Shown: piece by piece, positions 9,101 through 15,843 of the stretch
Layout of the letters: each line of letters opens with the position of its first letter
Numbering within the stretch: the first letter of the stretch is position 1
Assembly: GCA_033764445.1 (NCBI GenBank)
Contig: JANRIZ010000023.1
Location: 1 to 22,496 of the forward strand
Direction: 5' to 3'
DNA length: 22,496 nucleotides
Source of the DNA: JANRIZ01 sp033764445
GTDB taxonomy: Bacteria > Verrucomicrobiota > Verrucomicrobiia > JAWXBN01
Notes under the pieces: generated by a model
Told to the model about the DNA's origin: nothing
Databases searched by the model: none
What the model saw: the letters and a program-made list of their open reading frames with translations, nothing else
Program-made: the position numbers and the translations under genes

Positions 9101-9594
9101 GGAGTCAGCCCGTGCTGGGGGTTCGTCATTTGGGCAAGGGAAGGGTGGTGGCCTTTGCGGGACCTTATGGAGGGCACAATTTTTCCCAGACTCCTTTCCG
9201 GCGGTGGAATTCGGCCCATCAACTGTTGGTCAATCTGCTTGAGTACGCTGCCACCGGCCATGTGACCGGGGGTCTTGCTGTTGACCAGCCGATGAAGGGT
9301 CTGACCCAGCTTGACCCCTGTACACTGGAGGTCTTGGTGACCGCCCGTTCAGAAGGCGCCGGGATGGCGGAATGGACCGTTGAGGTGGTCAATGGCGGGA
9401 CCGTCCCCGCCCTGTATTTTACGGTGGTCAATGATTCCATGGCGGAGGGAGATGACTTTGATTTTTCCGTGTCGGACAATTATTGTTTGCTTTTGCCGGG
9501 GCAATCCAAAACCCTGCAGGTCTGCGCCCGGGCCCGCACCGGAAAATCCCTGCCGGCGGGGCTGAAAATTGATTGGGAGGCCTGGAACCGCTGA
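6172..9594 (+). CDS. Large GH2 glycosidase (beta-mannosidase-like) with an amidotransferase-like domain
   Basis: A protein of 1140 residues from the ATG at 6172. An in-frame TTG at 6106, about 11 bases after GGAGG, would add 22 residues and cannot be excluded. It contains an N-terminal GH2 jelly-roll (WWFETKFAGP, LRLRGVDQLAEFFVNGTHVG), an Ig-like domain and a TIM barrel. The acid/base is E489 in MNGGNEL and the nucleophile E554 in FNSECG, both matching beta-mannosidase-type GH2 enzymes. After the barrel, residues about 786-1028 form an alpha/beta domain (GRILFLSGGLYESN, YDAVVLGP, VLGVRHLGKGRVVAFAGP) resembling class I amidotransferase/ThuA-like folds. No cysteine is seen at the nucleophile position. 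A final beta-sandwich (about 1045-1140) ends the protein. No signal peptide is visible. The likely reaction is exo-hydrolysis of a beta-mannoside or related sugar. GH2 assignment is firm; the substrate is inferred. Confidence 0.88.
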   Translation: MKHILSLKLQKNWTAFYREFSTSLRNESNEGQETFAFDLPMDTRHLMFLHGKVPDPRLSDNSRQSDWVAAKEWWFETKFAGPVLKSGERATLRLRGVDQLAEFFVNGTHVGSSESFNQVHYLDVTAPLTPGENILSIRLWSCDPRDIQSPDEAAKNRLGNDAANMNMGMAGLFKATPQSLKSRMLYGGDQNPFMLSCGLAEVPELIVSRGGCIHFIRSEYAFDADFKTVSGVFWVHGSFEGEFKYQLRLEPVNFHGASLDWEGTAVPDTSGMASIPFNQIPVKSWMPFDLGHPHCYTLSLRTGGQEVRQVTGFRQVERRCNTTFRNSPAPSVFDWHPYENQSYGQESYKGYDVIREGGDAGWPEKPREGDYNFDHYINGQKVYVKGGSTVPTTLFWSDWSGDHLRNLMRRARESNNNTLRVWGGGYLSGEEFFEEASLLGVMISQDFLNFAPGTDKSLQQQQRLEREFFNVILQMNMHPSVVIMNGGNELFQFGDQNRPLDPIFQIMDRLMKRWGRNQYFHRSCPINPEVHGPWHVDLDHQGRYHSIKTPFNSECGVTAAASLKSLKKALRPEELAEVSGPVWSHRMPDRGYYAIMERYCDWFTPLKTARPEDFVRYTQWIQATGYQYIAEEFRRQKPHSSGFTTWEFNEPWVDFNWGIIDSNLVPKHSFYTFKRACATRLISARYTSYLYAEGSDFRADVFYSLEGNQWSAIECEAVAVDSTGKSLGHWTFRGKTNGDSVCLGSVSFPVPSRPAFFLKLRGKTSDGEPLENDYAFSVIPGTSSPGGRILFLSGGLYESNVIHEYFKAAHFTLEAREVSPVCPLDTGRLDLSRYDAVVLGPIFNPIRSLGLDFFKKIRDAVENRGLGLVYFGFNTSAYVSGAYEVDGLRGSALEEMLPFGFADNHYSNSDEHNRSWSIQEKDDSQVVGVPWDVQSSGFKKVCEHPIWKDVDMSQPPGLAIRVQTTFREMNDVIGIEGSQPVLGVRHLGKGRVVAFAGPYGGHNFSQTPFRRWNSAHQLLVNLLEYAATGHVTGGLAVDQPMKGLTQLDPCTLEVLVTARSEGAGMAEWTVEVVNGGTVPALYFTVVNDSMAEGDDFDFSVSDNYCLLLPGQSKTLQVCARARTGKSLPAGLKIDWEAWNR

Positions 9595-9628
9595 GAGGAT
9601 CGGGTCTCGCAGGGCCACCGGATGAAAC

Positions 9629-10342
9629 ATGAGACTGATCACATTGTCGTGTCTGGTCGTTGCAGCGGCCTGGTTTTTCCATCCTGCATTGAGGTGGGGT
9701 TTGGAGGTTTTTCAAAACAGGATGTCTGATCGGAAAAAGACCGTGGAGGATCGTCTGGCGCAATTTGCACCGGGGGTGGAACCTGGATGGAAAAGGGATT
9801 TTCAAAAGGCCGGGCTTTCCTATCCTCCGGAGACAGTGACATTGGTTGCCTGCAAGCAGGAAAGGTTTTTGGAGGTATGGGCTGCGGAGAAAAAGGGCGG
9901 TTTCAGAAAGTTAAGGGAATATCCATTCACCGCCTTCAGCGGCATTTTGGGCCCGAAACTGCGTGAGGGTGACCGCCAGATCCCGGAGGGAATCTACCCC
10001 GTTGAATCGCTCAATCCCAACAGCCGGTTCCATCTCGCATTGCGAATCGGCTACCCCAATGAGTTTGACCGCGAGCAGGGACTCCGGGATGGCCGGTCAA
10101 GGTTGGGAGGGGACATTATGATCCATGGAAAGGCGGTGACCATCGGATGCATCCCGTTGGGGGATACGGCCATCGAGGAGCTGTTTGTGCTTGCCGCCAG
10201 GACGGGTGTTGAAAAAATGCGTGTCATCATCAGTCCAGTTGATTTTCGCAGGACCGAGCTTCCTCCGCAGATGTCCCCGGTGCCGGATTGGGCCGACGAA
10301 CTCTACAGCCGGATCCGCAAGGAGCTGGACCAATACCGATAG
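9629..10342 (+). CDS. YafK-type L,D-transpeptidase-fold (YkuD) protein
   Basis: A 237-residue protein with an N-terminal hydrophobic segment (residues 1-17, MRLITLSCLVVAAAWFF) that is a signal peptide or anchor, so the catalytic part should be periplasmic. The YkuD-type active site is IMIHGKAVTIGC, with H166 and catalytic C174. The short eight-residue spacing, the preceding NPNSRFHLALRIGYPNEFDR and the following GDTAIEELF are features of the YafK branch rather than of classical L,D-transpeptidases. In E. coli, YafK (DpaA) detaches Braun lipoprotein from peptidoglycan, whereas relatives in the fold make 3-3 or lipoprotein cross-links. Which activity applies here is open. The gene begins 34 bases after the GH2 stop on the same strand and may be co-transcribed. 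Confidence 0.85.
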   Translation: MRLITLSCLVVAAAWFFHPALRWGLEVFQNRMSDRKKTVEDRLAQFAPGVEPGWKRDFQKAGLSYPPETVTLVACKQERFLEVWAAEKKGGFRKLREYPFTAFSGILGPKLREGDRQIPEGIYPVESLNPNSRFHLALRIGYPNEFDREQGLRDGRSRLGGDIMIHGKAVTIGCIPLGDTAIEELFVLAARTGVEKMRVIISPVDFRRTELPPQMSPVPDWADELYSRIRKELDQYR

Positions 10343-10369
10343 ACCGCTTGTAATGTATGAAAAATCGGG

Positions 10370-10393
10370 GGATGCATGGATGCATCCTTTTTT
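10370..10393 (+). terminator. Intrinsic terminator between convergent genes
   Basis: GGATGCAT, a two-base centre GG and ATGCATCC form a self-complementary hairpin (10370-10387), followed directly by TTTTTT (10388-10393). It ends the GH2-YafK transcript. On the - strand the same hairpin is followed by CCCGATTTTTC, so it may also weakly terminate the respiratory operon, whose last stop is at 10413. Confidence 0.7.
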
Positions 10394-10412
10394 ATCGGCA
10401 AAAAATCGTGGC

Positions 10413-11141
10413 CTATTTTTTGGCCGAAGTCCCGGGGGCCGGGGCGGCCTCGGTTTGGGCGACCGGGGCGATGTCCTCGGCGGGCATTTTCAAAAGTTCC
10501 TCCCACGTGAAGGCACCCGGACGGTCTTTGGTATCGGCCCGGACTTTCGCCACCAATTCCCTGGTGACCGGGGCGCAGGCATTGCCCCATTCAGGATTGG
10601 TGCGGACGTAGGTGAGAATGAGTGCCAGCTGATCATCGGTCAACTTGTCTTTGTGGGCGGGCATGTTGCCGTTGTACAGGGCACCCTTGACGTTGATGGG
10701 GCCGTTCATCCCATGGAGGACGAGAGCCACCAGACGATTGGGGGCACCGATGACCTGTTCGGTGCCATGAAGCGTGGGATATTGCCCCGACACACCCTGG
10801 CCCGTGCTCTGATGGCAGGAGGCGCATTGGGCGACAAAAAGACGTTTGCCGGCCACCAGCGGGTCGACCTGTTTTGAACCGCCCTTGACCGGTCCATAGG
10901 TGACCAGGGCGCTGTCAAAGACATCCGCCCGGAATCCGCCCGTGTTGTTGCCGAAATACAGCCCGCCGCAGAAGAGGATGAAGGCACACAGGGCCACCAT
11001 CCAGACCGGGATGGGTTCATTGCCCTCCACCGGGTCGTTTTTTTCGCGGTCAATCGCCTGATGGACCTCGGCAAGGTCAAATTCCTCGGACTTGTGCGAG
11101 TAATCTAAATTATCGTGATCGGGATGGGGATTCTCAGCCAT
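10413..11141 (-). CDS. ccoP: Monoheme CcoP-like cytochrome c subunit of cbb3 oxidase
   Basis: A 242-residue membrane-anchored cytochrome c and the last gene of the respiratory operon. Residues 44-63 (IPVWMVALCAFILFCGGLYF) form one transmembrane helix. The periplasmic part carries a single heme c motif CASCH (C106, C109, H110), with a likely methionine ligand in NGNMPAH near residue 160. A long Ala/Pro-rich tail follows. Canonical CcoP is larger and binds two hemes c, so this is a reduced version, or a different class I cytochrome occupying the P position. A good Shine-Dalgarno (GAGGAA, 6-7 bases before ATG) sits just after the ccoO stop. The expected role is passing electrons from the ACIII cytochromes to CcoO/CcoN. 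The subunit label is by position and general architecture. Confidence 0.8.
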   Translation of the reverse strand: MAENPHPDHDNLDYSHKSEEFDLAEVHQAIDREKNDPVEGNEPIPVWMVALCAFILFCGGLYFGNNTGGFRADVFDSALVTYGPVKGGSKQVDPLVAGKRLFVAQCASCHQSTGQGVSGQYPTLHGTEQVIGAPNRLVALVLHGMNGPINVKGALYNGNMPAHKDKLTDDQLALILTYVRTNPEWGNACAPVTRELVAKVRADTKDRPGAFTWEELLKMPAEDIAPVAQTEAAPAPGTSAKK

Positions 11142-11153
11142 AGTTCATTCCTC

Positions 11154-11780
11154 TTATTCGGACGGGGCCTCCGGCAGCGGATACGAGGCTTTTTTAAGGG
11201 AAATCAGATAGGCCACCAGTTGTTTGGCCTCCTCGGTGGGGACAATTTCGTAACCCTCCGGAATGGCCACCTTTGTGTCTGTCTTGTAAAATTCAATCGC
11301 ATCCGGGGATGGAAAACGTCCGATTTTCTGGACCCTGTAAAGATAGGTGTAGGCGGGCATGATCGAGCCCGGGGACATTGTCTCGGGGGAATAGAGGTGT
11401 TTGTGATGCCACTCGGGACTGTCCTGACGGGCACCGATATTGGCGAGGTCCGGTCCGGTGCGCATGGTGCCCAGGTAAACAGTCCGGTCGTAGATGTAAT
11501 CACGGGCCACGGTGGCGCGGGTGCCCCAGCCGCGGGCGATATCCGATCCGCGGTTGGCGGGACGGACCTGCTGACTGTGACAATAGATGCAGCCCTCGCG
11601 TCCGTAGATGGCGGCCCCCTGCTGGGCGATGCCGCTGGGGGGGAGGGGAAGCATGGTGCCGTCATCACTTTCGTGGGGCCCCAGTTTTTCGAGCTGGATA
11701 TAGGGAATGATGACCAGACCCAGCCAGGCAAAGGCGAAGGTCAGGAAAAAGCCTGCAAAGAGTGTGGGTAAACGGTTCAT
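11154..11780 (-). CDS. ccoO: cbb3 oxidase subunit II, monoheme cytochrome c CcoO
   Basis: A 208-residue subunit with one N-terminal transmembrane anchor (about residues 7-28) and a periplasmic cytochrome c domain. The diagnostic CcoO heme site REGCIYCHSQQVRP is present (C64, C67, H68), together with RTGPDLANIG and the distal SIMPAYTYL with the methionine ligand. The length is normal for CcoO. It starts 12 bases after the ccoN stop. It delivers electrons to the low-spin heme of CcoN. No abnormality is visible. Confidence 0.95.
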   Translation of the reverse strand: MNRLPTLFAGFFLTFAFAWLGLVIIPYIQLEKLGPHESDDGTMLPLPPSGIAQQGAAIYGREGCIYCHSQQVRPANRGSDIARGWGTRATVARDYIYDRTVYLGTMRTGPDLANIGARQDSPEWHHKHLYSPETMSPGSIMPAYTYLYRVQKIGRFPSPDAIEFYKTDTKVAIPEGYEIVPTEEAKQLVAYLISLKKASYPLPEAPSE

Positions 11781-11792
11781 GGACAGGATGGG

Positions 11793-13292
11793 TTACAGGG
11801 ATGAATCCTCATGGTTGCCGAGGGTGGTCGGTCCGGATTGTTTTTCGCCAAACTTCAAAAGCATCATCACAAACAGAGTGCCGAAAATGATGTGTCCGGC
11901 AAACATCATCAGACCCGCCAGTGACCGGAATTGGAGGAACGGATTGACCATGTCCACGATGGCCATGAAGGTCACCTTGTCGTCATTGAGGGCCAGGGCC
12001 TGGAGAAAGCCGCCGACAGTGAGCGTCAGAAACATCAGCAGACTGCCCACGGCCGTGAGCCAGAAATGGGCGCTGATCATGCGTGCGGAGGGCCATTCCC
12101 ATTCCACCAGGCGGGGAATGATGTAGTACATGGCGCCAAACATCATCATCGTGAAGAAGGAGTAGAGACCCAGGTGGGCGTGGCCGACAGTGTAGTGGGT
12201 GAAGTGAACCAGTTTGTTAAACCAGGGAACCGCCTCCAGAATACCCTGCAGACTCGTGGCGGTGTACATGATCGCCCCGAAGACGACAAACCGGAGGGAA
12301 GGGCTGGATTTGAGCAGGTGGAAGTGCCCCCGCATCGTGGTGTGGTGATTGATGGCCGTGACTCCCACAGGGATGAGCATCATGCAGCTGGCCACCACCG
12401 AGGCCGTCTGCATCCACAGGGGAACGGGTCCGCCAATGAGGTGATGCATGCCGTTCCAACTGTAGAAAAAGGCCAGACTCCAGAAGCCGATCACCGAGAG
12501 GTAGTAGCTGTGGACCGGGCGGCCGATGATTTTGGGGATGAAATAGTAGGCTGTGGCCAATCCGATGGGGGTAAAGAAAAGTCCCAGGGCATTATGGCCA
12601 TACCACCAGTTGACCGCCGCCTGGATCGTTCCCTGGGCCGGAACAAAATTGATCATGATCTGGGCGGTTCCATACAGCCAGGGGAACCAGAAAAGGGCCG
12701 CAAAAATGTACCATTGGGAGACGTAGATGTGGCCCGGTTTGCGTTGAAGAATCATCATCACCCCCCAGATGCCCAGCAGGGCGTAGGAAATGAAGAGACA
12801 GGGTGAGGCGTAGTTGGGGAACTCCAGCCATTCCACCGACCGACTGTCCCCTGCAAGGACGCCGTAGATGCCCAGAGCCACACCGGCATTCCAGAAGACA
12901 CCCGCGATCAAAGGCAGGATCGGATTGACCAGGCGGGTCCCGCACAGCCGGGCCATCAGCCAGATCGCCGTTCCCAGACCCGCCGTGGCCGCCCAGCCGT
13001 AGGCGACCGCATTCAGATGCGCCGGGCGCACCCGACCGAAGGTGAGCATGGCAAAATCCGCGAGCAAACCCGTTGTCGGATGATGCATTTTGAGGGAGGA
13101 CAGTAGTCCCATCAGGGAACCGAAGAGCAGCCAGAAAACAGCGGACGCATAAAAAACCAGTACCGGGATGCGGGTGGAGGCATCAATGGCCGCCCGTTCC
13201 CTTCTTTGGGCGGCAGCACTTTCGGGCATGGAAACCGCAGTCCCCGCAGATTCAGCGGAGGCCGGATGGAGCATATTGCGCAGGAAATTCAT
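11793..13292 (-). CDS. ccoN: cbb3-type cytochrome c oxidase catalytic subunit CcoN
   Basis: A 499-residue polytopic membrane protein of the heme-copper oxidase superfamily, C (cbb3) type, which reduces O2 to water and pumps protons. All metal ligands expected for the family can be placed: H92 in RPAHLNAVAYGW (low-spin heme b); H233 in WWYGHNA and H283/H284 in MHHLIGG (CuB); and H371/H373 in HYTVGHAHLGLYSF (heme b3 and heme b). The tyrosine in helix VII that cross-links to a CuB histidine is available in HSYYLS (Y263/Y264). A polar N-terminal extension of about 40 residues precedes the first helix. It begins 21 bases after ccoS and forms the core of the terminal oxidase encoded with ACIII. Confidence 0.97.
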   Translation of the reverse strand: MNFLRNMLHPASAESAGTAVSMPESAAAQRRERAAIDASTRIPVLVFYASAVFWLLFGSLMGLLSSLKMHHPTTGLLADFAMLTFGRVRPAHLNAVAYGWAATAGLGTAIWLMARLCGTRLVNPILPLIAGVFWNAGVALGIYGVLAGDSRSVEWLEFPNYASPCLFISYALLGIWGVMMILQRKPGHIYVSQWYIFAALFWFPWLYGTAQIMINFVPAQGTIQAAVNWWYGHNALGLFFTPIGLATAYYFIPKIIGRPVHSYYLSVIGFWSLAFFYSWNGMHHLIGGPVPLWMQTASVVASCMMLIPVGVTAINHHTTMRGHFHLLKSSPSLRFVVFGAIMYTATSLQGILEAVPWFNKLVHFTHYTVGHAHLGLYSFFTMMMFGAMYYIIPRLVEWEWPSARMISAHFWLTAVGSLLMFLTLTVGGFLQALALNDDKVTFMAIVDMVNPFLQFRSLAGLMMFAGHIIFGTLFVMMLLKFGEKQSGPTTLGNHEDSSL

Positions 13293-13313
13293 AGGCGTTG
13301 GGTATTTGGATCG

Positions 13314-13565
13314 TTACTTGCGTTTCTTTTCGGGGAACCGGTCGGTGACCATGCCAATGGGTTCGTCCGCCCCGAAGATTTCCCGGGAGGCCTCGTCGAG
13401 TTTTTCGAACTGTCCGTTTTGGGCCGCCCAATAAAAACCCAGCATGGCCGTGACCCCCAGAAAGACGAGAGATCCCGCCGCCACCCAGAAAAAGGGATTG
13501 GCCTGATCCCACTGGGTGGGCCAGGCGACCTCGATTTCCCGGGCGATGGCCAGGAGGGGCATCAT
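13314..13565 (-). CDS. ccoS: CcoS-like cbb3 oxidase maturation protein
   Basis: A small 83-residue protein with one transmembrane helix (about residues 26-47), followed by YWAAQNGQFEKLDEASREIFG. The aromatic-WA-x-x-GQF-x-x-L core is the signature of CcoS, a protein needed to insert cofactors into cbb3 oxidase. Residues 1-24 form an N-terminal extension longer than in typical CcoS, which usually starts near the helix. The start overlaps the stop of the upstream small gene as ATGA (13562-13565). The position just ahead of ccoN supports the assignment; the short length leaves some doubt. Confidence 0.7.
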   Translation of the reverse strand: MMPLLAIAREIEVAWPTQWDQANPFFWVAAGSLVFLGVTAMLGFYWAAQNGQFEKLDEASREIFGADEPIGMVTDRFPEKKRK

Positions 13566-13978
13566 GGTTTCACCTCGGCGGGTTTGGGGGGGACAATCAG
13601 GGAGGGGGCCGCGTTGGTGACATTTTCCGGGGAAGGCCGAACCGGTTTTGCGGAAAGATCCGCCGCCGCCAGAATGATCGCATTGGAAATGGTCATTCCA
13701 TTGGTGGGATACAATTTGGCCTGGGCTCCCAGGGTGGCTTTGTTGAGGATTTCCAGACGTTTTTCCGCCGTTTTTTCGGCATAGGTCTTGCGGGAGAAGA
13801 AATTCTGGATGGCCGCATACCAGTGGGGGGCTTCCGCATCGTCCTCCGCCGCAGCCGTGGCCGAATCGACCCGGGCATCCCGGATCAGGGTGGTGACGAT
13901 CGGGAACATGGCAAAACCGGCAATGATCCCCAGACAGACCGGGATGATGAAGAGGAGGGAGGTGCGTTTCTGGGTCAT
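13562..13978 (-). CDS. Unrecognised small membrane-anchored protein in the ACIII-cbb3 operon
   Basis: A 138-residue protein that I do not recognise. It has one N-terminal hydrophobic helix (about residues 7-31, SLLFIIPVCLGIIAGFAMFP and on). An acidic Ala-rich stretch follows (ATAAAEDDAEAP), then a soluble part with an aromatic HWYAAIQNFFSRKTYAEK segment, and a Pro/Lys-rich C-terminus (VPPKPAEVKP). There are no cysteines in the soluble part and no heme motif. It begins one base after the actF stop (TGATATG) and overlaps ccoS by ATGA, so it is translated with both complexes. Position and topology suggest an accessory or linker subunit of the ACIII or oxidase assembly, or an assembly factor. This is inference from context only. 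Confidence 0.8.
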   Translation of the reverse strand: MTQKRTSLLFIIPVCLGIIAGFAMFPIVTTLIRDARVDSATAAAEDDAEAPHWYAAIQNFFSRKTYAEKTAEKRLEILNKATLGAQAKLYPTNGMTISNAIILAAADLSAKPVRPSPENVTNAAPSLIVPPKPAEVKP

Positions 13979-13979
13979 A

Positions 13980-15203
13980 TCAGTTCTTCAGGGTGAGAGT
14001 TTCAACCAGGCGCGGATCCCGGGCCGGGAACAGACCGTGGCGGCCCAAAGACTTCAGGAAAATGAAGGTCATCACACCCACGACCCCGACCAGACACAGA
14101 ATGTCGAGGATGTGGAGGTGAATGGTATCCGGATGGAGTTGGGGAAGAATGATCCAGTAAAGGTCGAGCATGTGAAGCACCAGCACATAGCAACCCATGG
14201 CCAGGATCGTTGTGGTCGTGCGTTTGATCCACTGGGTCAGCAGAAGAAGGAAAGGGACTGCAAAGTGCCCGATCGTCAGCAGGAAGATGCAATACCAGTG
14301 CCACAGACCCTGATTGCGTTTGATGAAAAAGGTCGTTTCCTCGGGAATGTTGGCATACCAGTAAAGCATGTATTGGTCGAAGGCGATGTAGGCCCAGAAG
14401 ACCGTGAAGGCAAAAAGCAGCTTGCCCATGATATGGTAGTGTTCCTCGGTGATGATCGAGAGATACCCCTTCGCCTTGAGAATGGTGACCATGACAATGA
14501 GCAGGGCCATGGAACTCCAGGCCGATCCTGCAAAGATGTACACCCCCCACATGGTTGAGAACCAGAGGAAATCAATTCCCATCAGCCAATGGAAGGCCCA
14601 GAACGTCATGACCACCGCAAAAAAGAAGATGCCCGGGTAGGCCAGATGCCGCATCCGCAGGGAGAGTTTCACATCACCCGACTCGTCCTGCTGGCAGGAC
14701 CAGCGTTTGAGGAGAAGGGCCAGGAGACTCAGGGCGACAAAGTAGAACACCGAGGCCCCCCAGAAGAAGGGGATTGTCAGAAACGGTTCCTTCAGATGCA
14801 GCATGTGTTTTTCGGCGGCTGTCAAGGATGCGGGAGTCATCCAGAGATAGATTTTCGGGGCCAGGACGATCATGGGCAGAAGAAGCATCAGGCCGATGTA
14901 GGGGATCATGCCCGCGGCCTTTTCAACAATCCGGCGGATGGCCACCGACCAGCCCGCATTGGTCGCGTGGTGGAGCAGGACCCAGAACAGGGAGCCGAAG
15001 GAGATGGTGATCACGTAGGAACAGGCAAAAAGCCAGGAGTAGGCCAGTTGGGTCCCGGTTGAGCCAAAAAGACGGAACCAGGTGCACAGAACCGCCAGGG
15101 CGATGCCCGCGACCCCCACGGCCAGAGCGACCGTCGAGGGGATCAGGAAATCCGCCAGATCGAGTTTTTCAGGCTTGGGAGATTGTGTGGAATGTTCGCT
15201 CAT
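13980..15203 (-). CDS. actF: Alternative complex III subunit ActF (NrfD-like membrane subunit)
   Basis: A 407-residue polytopic protein. The ATG at 15203 is preferred over the longer frame reaching 15320, because that extension lies inside actE and reads as low-complexity Pro/Arg. About ten transmembrane helices are apparent (for example VALAVGVAGIALAVLCTWF, GMIPYIGLMLLLPMIVLAP and LAYPGIFFFAVVMTFWAFHW). ActF is the second NrfD-type quinol-side membrane subunit of ACIII, paralogous to ActC, and lies in the cytoplasmic membrane next to ActC and ActD. It starts 13 bases after the actE stop. Length and gene order match ACIII operons described in Rhodothermus and Bacteroidota. Confidence 0.93.
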   Translation of the reverse strand: MSEHSTQSPKPEKLDLADFLIPSTVALAVGVAGIALAVLCTWFRLFGSTGTQLAYSWLFACSYVITISFGSLFWVLLHHATNAGWSVAIRRIVEKAAGMIPYIGLMLLLPMIVLAPKIYLWMTPASLTAAEKHMLHLKEPFLTIPFFWGASVFYFVALSLLALLLKRWSCQQDESGDVKLSLRMRHLAYPGIFFFAVVMTFWAFHWLMGIDFLWFSTMWGVYIFAGSAWSSMALLIVMVTILKAKGYLSIITEEHYHIMGKLLFAFTVFWAYIAFDQYMLYWYANIPEETTFFIKRNQGLWHWYCIFLLTIGHFAVPFLLLLTQWIKRTTTTILAMGCYVLVLHMLDLYWIILPQLHPDTIHLHILDILCLVGVVGVMTFIFLKSLGRHGLFPARDPRLVETLTLKN

Positions 15204-15216
15204 AACATAAAAACCG

Positions 15217-15840
15217 TTAGCGGGTTGCATTTCCGGCCGGTGCCGCCGCGGGGGTGGTGGAGGCCTGGGGTTTTTCCTGGGAGGCCTGCAGCTTTTGCAG
15301 GGCACGGATATAGGCGACAATATTCCAACGATCCTCGGGAGTGATGTTGGAGCCGTAGGGTCCCATGTTTCCCTTGCCGTGGGTGATGGTGTGAAAGAGG
15401 TGTCCGTCGGACATGGTGCGATAGGCGGGGTCCGTCAGATTGGCAATGCCCGCCAGGCCATAATTGCCGACCACGCCATTGCCATCGCCGGCCTTGCCGT
15501 GGCAGACCGCGCAGTTGATATTGTACCGGTCCTGACCGCGGGTGATCGAGGCGACGGTCACCGGCACCGGGAGACCGTCCCCAAAGACAGTGCCCATGGC
15601 CCCGGTCATGAAATAGGTATTGGTGCTGAAGGTTCCCTTGGCCAGGGTTCCCCCGACGGGAGTGCGGGCGGCCAGACCGTTTTCAAAAAATTTGTCCGGC
15701 ACCTGGAACTTGATTTTCATCTGGCGGTCCATGTCCGGAAAGAATTCCAGCGGGCGCCGTACGGATTTCTGGCCGCGGTAACCCGCCACCGAGACAACCA
15801 CGATGAGCGTGAAGATGTAGGCGTAAATGAAATATCTCAT
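15217..15840 (-). CDS. actE: Alternative complex III subunit ActE (monoheme cytochrome c)
   Basis: A 207-residue monoheme cytochrome c. An N-terminal hydrophobic segment (residues 4-20, FIYAYIFTLIVVVSVAG) serves as anchor or signal; it has no lipobox cysteine, unlike ActE of some other groups. The heme site is CAVCH (C110, C113, H114), and the probable sixth ligand is M159 in GKGNMGPYG. The N-terminal portion (EFFPDMDRQMKIKFQVPD) is a conserved ActE-type feature. A low-complexity Ala/Pro tail closes the protein. It is the likely exit point for electrons from ACIII to the oxidase. It starts 3 bases after the actD stop. Confidence 0.93.
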   Translation of the reverse strand: MRYFIYAYIFTLIVVVSVAGYRGQKSVRRPLEFFPDMDRQMKIKFQVPDKFFENGLAARTPVGGTLAKGTFSTNTYFMTGAMGTVFGDGLPVPVTVASITRGQDRYNINCAVCHGKAGDGNGVVGNYGLAGIANLTDPAYRTMSDGHLFHTITHGKGNMGPYGSNITPEDRWNIVAYIRALQKLQASQEKPQASTTPAAAPAGNATR

Positions 15841-15843
15841 GGA

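Noticed and set aside
11931..12806. 291-residue open frame on the + strand
   Set aside because: It is antisense to ccoN, is rich in His/Gly/Asp/Glu typical of reversed membrane-protein codons, and has no start context.
15204..15320. Upstream extension of actF to an earlier ATG
   Set aside because: It would overlap about 100 bases of actE and encode low-complexity Pro/Arg; the ATG at 15203 begins a natural N-terminus.
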